Shown here piece by piece: positions 57,484 through 64,000 of a stretch of 64,000 bases of DNA (positions within the stretch are counted from its first letter, which is position 1; each line of letters starts with the position of its first letter). The stretch spans positions 1-64,000 of the forward strand of contig NZ_JANYUY010000040.1 in assembly GCF_025060755.1 (NCBI RefSeq), in the 5' to 3' direction. The position numbers and the translations under genes are program-made. A model generated the notes under the pieces. The model was not told the origin of the DNA and searched no databases. It was given only the letters and a program-made list of their open reading frames with translations. Source of the stretch: Paenibacillus doosanensis. Lineage in GTDB: Bacteria; Bacillota; Bacilli; Paenibacillales; NBRC-103111.

Positions 57484-60400
57484 TTACAATCGCTTTTTAA
57501 TTCTAATGATTGCACTTTGCGGAATTGTCGCATCATGATATACGACAAAAGCTTCATTAAAGTGCTGCACATAATCGGATTCGTGGGATTTGGGAGACAA
57601 AATAATCATTTTACGTGCCAGTTCCTTTTGATACAGCAAAAATACTTTGGACTTTCTGCCTTCATCCAGCGCACTGTCGAACTCATCCAAAACAATATAT
57701 CCCGGATTGGCCTGAATCGTTTTCAGCAAAGCCAATGCAAACAGAAGAGACCCTAGAGATTCCTCTCCACCGGAAACGCCTTTGCCCACTCTCCCGCCTC
57801 TGCCTTTCATGCTGATTTCCTCAAGCGCTCCTCTGTGGCCTTGCTTGCGCGCTTTAATATTAAGAAAATACTTCATGTTTCCTTGCTTCAGCTCCTGCAT
57901 ATCCCAACTGACCTCGCCGTCGAAGGAAAACATGTCCATGTAGCGTACAAACATCTGATTCACCCGATTGACTTCATAATGAATCGTTCTGACTAGCTTC
58001 TCTTCCAGTTCCTTCAAACTGTCCTCCAATTGTTGAAGCAGCGAACGGGCTTCCTGTACTTCCTGTGCTCCCCGTTCATACTCTTGTCTTACTTTTTCAT
58101 AGTTTTCCAATGCGTTCTCATCTACCGTCTCGCTGCAAGCAAGCTCCAACCGCACTTGTGCTTCATGCTTTTCATGTTTAGCCTGTTCTTCATTCCAATT
58201 CGCAGCAGATGGGAAATCCGGATGCTCTTGGACGATGGCTTCCAGGACGGCAGGCAATCGAGCCGACCATTCCCGATAAAATTGTTGCTCCGCTGCACAG
58301 TTCTGCTCCATAACGCCATAACGCTCGGCTGTCTGCTTTTGCTGGCGAGTCAGATCATCTATTACCCTTTGAACGTCGGCAATAAACTGGTTTTTTTCCC
58401 GCATCCGTCTTGCGGTAGAGTCAATGGAACGATCCAATTGATCCGCTTCTGCATAGAGATCCTCTAATTCCCTCTCCGCCTGCTTTAACTTCTCCTTCTG
58501 TTGCTCCAACGCTTCGCCAAGCTGTCGTAACCGCTCAAGCTCGAAGCTCTGCTCCCGCGCCTCGTTATAAACGTCCATGTATTGCTCCAGTATCCGAATC
58601 GTCATCTTAAGCTCCGCCAATGGCGCGTTCAAGTCCTGCCCTTCGGCACGAAGCCTGTCCCGATCCTGCAACTGCTCCTTCTGCTCAGCAACAGTACGTT
58701 CCCATTCCGTTCGAATCCGATCCCGCCGAACAACGTCCCGAATGACCGCTTCCGCTTCTCTGATTTGGTGAAGAACGGACCGTATCAGATTGAGCCGTTT
58801 TTCATCATCATTGAACTCGCTGCGTAATGCTTGCAATTGTCGTACCTGTTTCTTGATCTCTTCCTGAAGTTGTTCAATTCGTAAAGCAATGCCCCTGGGA
58901 TTCAGCAGCCATTGAAGCTGCTCCTGCGCTCCCCGCCGCCCCCAAGCATCCAGCAATTGTCCGTTTCTTAGCCCTCTTTTTCCATCCTCAGCGGCAGTCA
59001 AAAGTCCGTGAAGCCACCATAACGCTTTTTGCGCCGCGGCATAGCTTGTATCATCAAGCCCTTGCTTCACCCGAAGACCGAGCTCTCTCAGCTCATCCAA
59101 CGTTCTTTCGGGAATAACAGTCGGTAATTCTACATGATAGAGGTCCGTAGGAGCGACAAAATTTTTGCCATCTACAAACAGCGTATACTTGATCGGCTCC
59201 AGCTTCTTCTCCTGTTCCAACGGAGAATGTTCATCCATCTCCAGTAAATCGCGTATCGTGAAGACGGTCAGGCCCAAGCGTTCCAAATAACGAATAGATG
59301 TATCCTGCCTTAAGCTTCTAATCTCATTGCGGGTCAGCGCATCCAGTTCTTCCTCCAATAAACGAATCTTCTCGCACAGCCCCCGATCACGATCCTGCTG
59401 ATCGCTTCGTTTGCATTCTAAAGTCTCGGCTTCATGCTCCAGTCCGGCACTGCCCCCGTATTGTTCCAGCATGGTTTCCGCTTCAGCAAGCTTGCGCCGG
59501 TCTTCCTCAACCTCAAATTTTAATCTGGCTACCTCATCCGCCAACCGATCCAGTTCGGATTGCGCTTGACGATATGCCCGATCGATTTCTTCTTGTCTGC
59601 TTTGCAACTCTGCTTCCTCTGCCTGACCGCGAGCAAGACGCTCTCTTGCCTCAGTTTCGGAATAAGGCACTGCTTTAATTTTCTCCGCCAACTCCTGCAG
59701 CATATCCGCCAATTGGCGATGCTCCGTTGTCATGTCGACATGCCGGTGCCGAAGCTCGGCCGTCTCTCTCTCCAAATTCTGAAGCTGCTTGTCCAGTTCC
59801 TCCTTTTGCAACGTTTTTCGGTTCATTTCCTCCTGATGATGCTTTCGCTCATCCTCCAACTTCTTCCACCTGTCTATTTCTTCATCGTTACACTCTTTCA
59901 TCTCCTCGAGCTTATCCTGAAGCGTTCGGCATTCCTGACGATACTTTTCGCGGAGTGCGGCCGATGCAGTTAAAGCGTGCTGCAAGCCGAGCTTGCGACG
60001 TTCATTGCGGCTGATCAAACGATCCCGTTCCTGCTGCCAGTTGCCCAAATTCAACTTATGTTGATGCTGATTGCTCTCTGCCGTCTGAAGTGCCAGCGAT
60101 GCCTCGCGACGTTCTTCCTTCACTCTCTCCCAGTTGAGCTGCATCTGCTCTATCCCGGTCATCTCGCTAAAAATGCGAAAACGCTCCTCCGGCCGCATAA
60201 CAGCGAATTGATTCACATCCTGTTGATACCAGATCAGATAGAAAGCTTCCGGGTCCACCTTGAATTTGTGCTGCAGTTGATGCCGGTATTCATGCAGATG
60301 ATAGGTTCCGTCTCCGGGCGTGTAGCGCGTTTCCTTATGCCATTGCCACGGCTGCTCCCCCTCGCAAATCCAGAATTCCTTGCGTATCGGGTCACCTGGC

Positions 60401-60702
60401 TTCTGCTCCAAATGAAGCCGAAAGCCGACAAAGGCGGCCGCATCTACAGGATGGTCCCCGCCGTTGTCAAATACAAGCTCAATCGTTGCTCTCCATACTT
60501 TGTCTGGCGGCAAGTTACGCGAACGCAAACCTTCAAGTTCTACCTTGGAAGAAGCAAGAACGGCCCCCATACAGAATGTAATTGTTGATTTGCCCGATCC
60601 GTTGGGGCCACCAATCAATACGTGATCTCGAGGACTTCCCAAATCAAGTTGGCTATCCCTAAAGTCGCGAATACCGCTAAATCGCATTCCCCATGGAATC
60701 AA
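57484..60702 (-). CDS. jetC: Wadjet JetC: SMC-like ATPase
   Basis: A 1072-aa SMC/MukB-like protein. N-terminal ATPase half with Walker A GGPNGSGKST (31-40) and a Q-loop region WYQQDVNQFAVMRPEERF; long coiled coil (about 170-470); a hinge-like globular part (about 480-600, YTLFVDGKNFVAPTDLYHVE); second coiled coil (about 600-930); and C-terminal half with signature VSGGEESLGS (976-985) and Walker B YIVLDEFD (1002-1009). It is the motor of the JetABCD complex, which extrudes DNA loops and destroys small circular plasmids. The start is TTG overlapping the jetB stop, with GGAGG 13 bases upstream; ATG 60687 is the alternative. It is last gene of the operon. Confidence 0.93.
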   Translation of the reverse strand: MIPWGMRFSGIRDFRDSQLDLGSPRDHVLIGGPNGSGKSTITFCMGAVLASSKVELEGLRSRNLPPDKVWRATIELVFDNGGDHPVDAAAFVGFRLHLEQKPGDPIRKEFWICEGEQPWQWHKETRYTPGDGTYHLHEYRHQLQHKFKVDPEAFYLIWYQQDVNQFAVMRPEERFRIFSEMTGIEQMQLNWERVKEERREASLALQTAESNQHQHKLNLGNWQQERDRLISRNERRKLGLQHALTASAALREKYRQECRTLQDKLEEMKECNDEEIDRWKKLEDERKHHQEEMNRKTLQKEELDKQLQNLERETAELRHRHVDMTTEHRQLADMLQELAEKIKAVPYSETEARERLARGQAEEAELQSRQEEIDRAYRQAQSELDRLADEVARLKFEVEEDRRKLAEAETMLEQYGGSAGLEHEAETLECKRSDQQDRDRGLCEKIRLLEEELDALTRNEIRSLRQDTSIRYLERLGLTVFTIRDLLEMDEHSPLEQEKKLEPIKYTLFVDGKNFVAPTDLYHVELPTVIPERTLDELRELGLRVKQGLDDTSYAAAQKALWWLHGLLTAAEDGKRGLRNGQLLDAWGRRGAQEQLQWLLNPRGIALRIEQLQEEIKKQVRQLQALRSEFNDDEKRLNLIRSVLHQIREAEAVIRDVVRRDRIRTEWERTVAEQKEQLQDRDRLRAEGQDLNAPLAELKMTIRILEQYMDVYNEAREQSFELERLRQLGEALEQQKEKLKQAERELEDLYAEADQLDRSIDSTARRMREKNQFIADVQRVIDDLTRQQKQTAERYGVMEQNCAAEQQFYREWSARLPAVLEAIVQEHPDFPSAANWNEEQAKHEKHEAQVRLELACSETVDENALENYEKVRQEYERGAQEVQEARSLLQQLEDSLKELEEKLVRTIHYEVNRVNQMFVRYMDMFSFDGEVSWDMQELKQGNMKYFLNIKARKQGHRGALEEISMKGRGGRVGKGVSGGEESLGSLLFALALLKTIQANPGYIVLDEFDSALDEGRKSKVFLLYQKELARKMIILSPKSHESDYVQHFNEAFVVYHDATIPQSAIIRIKKRL

Positions 60703-61379
60703 TTATTCACACCTGCCTCCAGATTGTAGCGTTTAAAAAACTTCAAGACATCTTCCATATTAAGCTGTTGAGAATGACTAAATTCGGCAAACCGTTTGAG
60801 ATAGGAGTCGGAAAAAAGACGGCTCCCGATCGCTGTAAGAGCAAACGCCTCTTCGTTGGAGGGATTATCATATTTGCAAACCGCGCCAATTTTTATCAAA
60901 GCATCGAGATTCATCAGTATTTTGCGTCTTACATCGAGAGATTCATGACCGAATGCCTCCAGCAATTGAGCAAACAGAGTGAAATCGTTCTGAAGAACCT
61001 CCTGATGGTAAAAGATAAACATCAACAGCGCCAAACTCTCCGAAGATAACAATTCTCGAGCCTGCCTGGCGGGTACATGAATCAGCGCAACAACACGATC
61101 TCTGCGCTCATCGTATACAATCTTAAAATAACGGCTGACTGCCTGATTAATCCTTTTCAGGAAAGAATTCAGCCCTTGCTCATCCTCCTGCTTTAATTTC
61201 AAAATCTTCATGACTTCGCGGCGAGTCAAGCCATAACTGTCGCTACGCACTGAGGCTGAGGATGAAAACATAATTTGAACAAATGCATACTCTTCATCCG
61301 GACTCAGTACTGCCGTCAGCCGTTCCATCGCTCCTAGCGGCATCTGGCTGTACGTGTGCTCCTGATCTTCGAACGACAT
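60699..61379 (-). CDS. jetB: Wadjet JetB: MukE/KITE-like subunit
   Basis: A protein of about 226 aa, alpha-helical with winged-helix character. Its length and position between the kleisin-like jetA and the SMC-like jetC identify it as the MukE-like partner. Segments such as LTRREVMKILKLKQEDEQGL and RRKILMNLDALIKIGAV look like winged-helix elements. I use ATG 61379 after GGAGGAGGGAG; the TTG eight codons earlier precedes that site. Its first 86 bases overlap the end of jetA, and its stop overlaps the jetC start. The assignment rests mainly on context. Confidence 0.82.
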   Translation of the reverse strand: MSFEDQEHTYSQMPLGAMERLTAVLSPDEEYAFVQIMFSSSASVRSDSYGLTRREVMKILKLKQEDEQGLNSFLKRINQAVSRYFKIVYDERRDRVVALIHVPARQARELLSSESLALLMFIFYHQEVLQNDFTLFAQLLEAFGHESLDVRRKILMNLDALIKIGAVCKYDNPSNEEAFALTAIGSRLFSDSYLKRFAEFSHSQQLNMEDVLKFFKRYNLEAGVNN

Positions 61380-62751
61380 ATCTTTTCTCTCCCTCCTCCA
61401 CAATCTCCCATTCCTTTATCGCATCCTCCGTCCCGGAGTCACCGCCTCTTCTTGCTTTCCCTGTCTGCCCGATAACTGCCCGCCCGCTCCCGGCAAGCGC
61501 AGATACAGCCAACAGTGCATTGACGGCATCTGTCCAATGAGAAGAACCCGCCTCCCATACAAGCTCGTCTAAGCCAAGCTGCACTTTGTCCTCCAACACC
61601 CGCTCCACTTCGTCCGTACGGATTTTCGCTTTGGTCATATGCCATTGAATCTCATCCAGCCGCGCTCCCAATTCCTCTTCCGTCCATTCCTCCGACTCCC
61701 GGTAATCCGGCTCCACTCGCTCTTCAATCGGTTCTGTAGATGGCACATAATGCTCCAGATAGTTGACCGTGTCAGCCAGTTGGCGGTTGGAGACGGGGGA
61801 AGCAAACTGAACAGGAACCCACATGCCGTCCAAACGTTCACCCGGATGACGATCCTGTTCCAAAAAGCTTAAGATCTCATGACCGCTGGGCAAATCGGAA
61901 TCGGCTCGTTTCAGAAACGATTGAATGATGAATTGACGGATCATGATCGGTGAAATCTCCTGCCCTACTTCCGTTTGCTGCAAATGTGCGAATTTCAGAA
62001 ACTTATTTAACGTTCCTAGCGATACCTGCGTACCCTCAAACATAATTTCCGTCCCCTTCTTTAATAAAGGAGCAAATGAAATTCCTTCTTCGAAAGTCGC
62101 ATATTGAGCTAAACGCTCGTCCATCCGAGCATTCAATTCCTGCATGAGCTCTACAATGATCTGAATCTGCGGCAATGCGTGCCTGTCGGCCAAAAATTCC
62201 AGCTGCCGCTCCTTCAGCTTGTCCACGGCGTCCTCTACATTGCGAATCATGCTTGCCAGGCGATTGCCGCCTGAAATCCCCTTGTCGTCGTAAGCTTCGC
62301 TAAGATCGGCGTCCCTTCTTGCCTGAAACAAAGAGCGGGCTACTTCATCCTGCATATAATAAGCTAGTGAATCGTTAACCAGACGGATCAACATATCCAT
62401 CATTCGTTTGCCTACATCCATCATCGTCAAACGTCTCTTGCCACGGATAATCCAGTTGTATTTCTGCAATATATTGAGCAAGCGCTCCATCGGAATGTTC
62501 GGATCATAACCGTAGCGATTACGGAAACGATAAAACAAAGCTTCTTCATCTTCCAGCGGATCATCTAAGCCGAGCGCTTCCTGCTGAATTAAATTCAGCA
62601 TTTTCAAAATTTCCAGTACCTTGAGCGGCTCTTCAAAATATTCCCGCAGCTCCGTAAGCACGCCAGCCAGCTTCACCATATCGCGCAGCGCTTCTTTCCG
62701 AAGGTGTTCCGGGGTATCGGAATAAAATATGGAGATCAAGCTTCCAGCCAT
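61294..62751 (-). CDS. jetA: Wadjet JetA: MukF/kleisin-like subunit
   Basis: A protein of about 485 aa, largely helical, with an N-terminal winged-helix-like part (LKVLEILKMLNLIQQEALGL), a central helical region and an acidic C-terminal tail. This is the layout of the kleisin that bridges the two SMC heads in the Jet complex. It overlaps jetD at its start and jetB at its end. I choose ATG 62751, about 11 bases after GGAG, over the TTG three codons upstream. Which Wadjet type it belongs to (I, II or III) cannot be settled by eye. Confidence 0.82.
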   Translation of the reverse strand: MAGSLISIFYSDTPEHLRKEALRDMVKLAGVLTELREYFEEPLKVLEILKMLNLIQQEALGLDDPLEDEEALFYRFRNRYGYDPNIPMERLLNILQKYNWIIRGKRRLTMMDVGKRMMDMLIRLVNDSLAYYMQDEVARSLFQARRDADLSEAYDDKGISGGNRLASMIRNVEDAVDKLKERQLEFLADRHALPQIQIIVELMQELNARMDERLAQYATFEEGISFAPLLKKGTEIMFEGTQVSLGTLNKFLKFAHLQQTEVGQEISPIMIRQFIIQSFLKRADSDLPSGHEILSFLEQDRHPGERLDGMWVPVQFASPVSNRQLADTVNYLEHYVPSTEPIEERVEPDYRESEEWTEEELGARLDEIQWHMTKAKIRTDEVERVLEDKVQLGLDELVWEAGSSHWTDAVNALLAVSALAGSGRAVIGQTGKARRGGDSGTEDAIKEWEIVEEGEKRYVVRRSGAHVQPDAARSDGTADGSTESG

Positions 62752-63992
62752 TGTATCCAACGCTCCATCCCTCCCATTTCAGCCTCCTGCTCGCCCACGG
62801 CTTTCATCTTAAGCCGGCTTATCATGCGTGCCTCGTAGCTTGACCAAGTGTGTACTTCATTCTTGAAAAACCCCCATTGAGCAAAATCACTTTCCGGTAA
62901 AATCCACTTTGCCTTGATCTCCGGGACTGCGTCCAATAAAACACGAGCATGTCCGGCAATAATAAATCCGGCTTGATCCGCGTCGCACCAAACTAATATC
63001 TGCTTCAACTGCGTCGAGCGCCCCAGCACGTCAGCAATCAATTTACGATGGCTGCTTCTGAGTTGCCCGTCCAGTCCGATTACCAAGCTGTGGGCAGATT
63101 GAAGAAAATCCCCTTCTGTGGCCATTCGTGTAAGCACCGCACGATTCTCCACAAGCCATAAATGATGACAATTCGTGGAGAATTGGGTCCTGAAGACCGT
63201 TAGATCGGTTGTTGCATGCAGAAATCCTTGTGGATATTGGAAACCACCGATTCCAGTTAACTCTCCTGCAAAATAAATAGGCGTAATTGTTCCCTGACTG
63301 GATAGACCGATCAGTTGCAGAGGGAAACCAAGCCTCTCCTCCAAAGCATCTGTGAACGCTGTCTTGTAAGCATCAAATCGCTTGGAGCCGCCAATTTCCC
63401 GATAGTAGCGCGCTCCTATTTCTTTCCAGTCAAACTGGTCTTGAATGGCTGTAATTTCTGTTAAAGCTACGATAAAATCTCCATATTGCATAACTTTTTT
63501 GTCCGTCCATTGTTCACTGCCGCATTGGAGAACTTGAGTAATATCGTGAAGAGTAGCAGATTTCCGCAACCCTTCGGAAACATCTTTAACAAACACCCCA
63601 AACAACACTCGATAATACCGGGGATCGTCTGAAGCCGCGATAGGCCCAGCAGAGGGCTTGGTGTCTATTGGCAACCCTAAAGCAGCCAACGCAGTCTGCA
63701 ATCTGCTGCTCCATTCTACAGAACGAGCCTCTATCTTTGTTTCCCTGCTCCGTTTTTGCCTTTGCAAATACGAATAAAGCTCGTATCCCATCATATATTC
63801 CGTACGTGTTTCCGTTCTTCCGTCCGAATCGTAAAGCACCCTGCGCAGCACTGCCCCCTGAGCAATCCACGCTTGCAGCGCAGACTCTGTACCTGCTGCC
63901 CCTAATGCTTCGTGTCTATTTTTACGGACACCAGGGCTATAAAATAATTTCGCAACCTGTTCCAACAAGCCCGAAAGAGGATCGTCCATCAA
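62736..63992 (-). CDS. jetD: Wadjet JetD: Toprim-type nuclease (start near or beyond the window edge)
   Basis: At least 417 aa. The C-terminal half is a Toprim fold like topoisomerase VI A: the catalytic Glu in LWLVENRAVL (Glu282), then VIGLDGQL, and the DxD metal motif in LVWCDADQAG (Asp337, Asp339). The N-terminal half is the helical/winged-helix part typical of JetD (DUF3322/DUF2220-type). It is the nuclease that cleaves DNA captured by the SMC complex. The reading frame opens with TTG-ATG at 63987-63992. There is no stop upstream in frame before the window ends and no visible ribosome binding site in the last 8 bases, so a few residues may be missing. It is the first gene of the operon as seen here. 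Confidence 0.88.
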   Translation of the reverse strand: MMDDPLSGLLEQVAKLFYSPGVRKNRHEALGAAGTESALQAWIAQGAVLRRVLYDSDGRTETRTEYMMGYELYSYLQRQKRSRETKIEARSVEWSSRLQTALAALGLPIDTKPSAGPIAASDDPRYYRVLFGVFVKDVSEGLRKSATLHDITQVLQCGSEQWTDKKVMQYGDFIVALTEITAIQDQFDWKEIGARYYREIGGSKRFDAYKTAFTDALEERLGFPLQLIGLSSQGTITPIYFAGELTGIGGFQYPQGFLHATTDLTVFRTQFSTNCHHLWLVENRAVLTRMATEGDFLQSAHSLVIGLDGQLRSSHRKLIADVLGRSTQLKQILVWCDADQAGFIIAGHARVLLDAVPEIKAKWILPESDFAQWGFFKNEVHTWSSYEARMISRLKMKAVGEQEAEMGGMERWIQWLEA

Positions 63993-64000
63993 GAGAGACT

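Overview
The window looks like chromosome from a Gram-positive, high-G+C member of the Paenibacillaceae, most likely Paenibacillus. The evidence is three-repeat SLH anchors on very large secreted proteins, YesM/YesN two-component systems beside carbohydrate ABC transporters that lack their own ATPase, CcpA cre sites, a leucine T-box, a class D sortase with an LPXTG substrate, and strong AGGAGG-type ribosome binding sites. I recognise no rRNA, tRNA or CRISPR array. The species call is inference.

Layout: (1) 1-200, the start of an IS1182-type transposase gene runs off the left edge. (2) 344-2791, leuA behind a consensus promoter and a Leu T-box, followed by a YbaK-type tRNA-editing protein. (3) 2819-10482, a DMT exporter and a GAF/PucR-type regulator, divergent from an MFS transporter - M20 amidohydrolase - L-serine dehydratase (beta, alpha) operon. 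This suggests uptake of an N-blocked serine compound, its hydrolysis, and deamination to pyruvate. (4) 10616-16647, a secreted transglutaminase-like protein under a c-di-GMP-I riboswitch, beside a class D sortase and its 1428-aa LPKTG adhesin. (5) 17084-19134, an OmpR-type response regulator and histidine kinase. (6) 19235-27439, an unusual six-gene operon: MalF/MalG-type permeases, a membrane-fusion protein, a MacB-core/FtsX-like membrane protein, a solute-binding lipoprotein and a 721-aa secreted protein, with no ATPase. (7) 27506-28832, an oligogalacturonate lyase preceded by the decayed remnant of a second copy. (8) 28950-34901, a 1983-aa SLH-anchored beta-helix protein with a perfect cre site. 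(9) 35129-43474, a carbohydrate ABC transporter with two binding proteins and an embedded YesM/YesN system. (10) 43734-54382, three secreted proteins in one operon: a PA14/discoidin metallophosphoesterase, an SLH protein and a GH92 alpha-mannosidase with three CBM6-like modules. (11) 54558-57345, garD with a divergent LysR regulator, then an SDR gene remnant. (12) 57484-63992, a Wadjet (Jet) SMC plasmid-defence operon in the order D-A-B-C, visibly more A+T-rich than the rest.

The central 27-56 kb reads as a polysaccharide-foraging region. Pectin and uronate use is supported by oligogalacturonate lyase, the beta-helix protein and galactarate dehydratase. Phosphorylated mannan use is supported by GH92 plus phosphoesterase beside an ABC importer. 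Catabolite control is supported by two cre sites. The most unusual unit is the six-gene operon at 19-27 kb, where a sugar-importer chassis is combined with efflux-type envelope proteins. I could not match it to a named system from memory.
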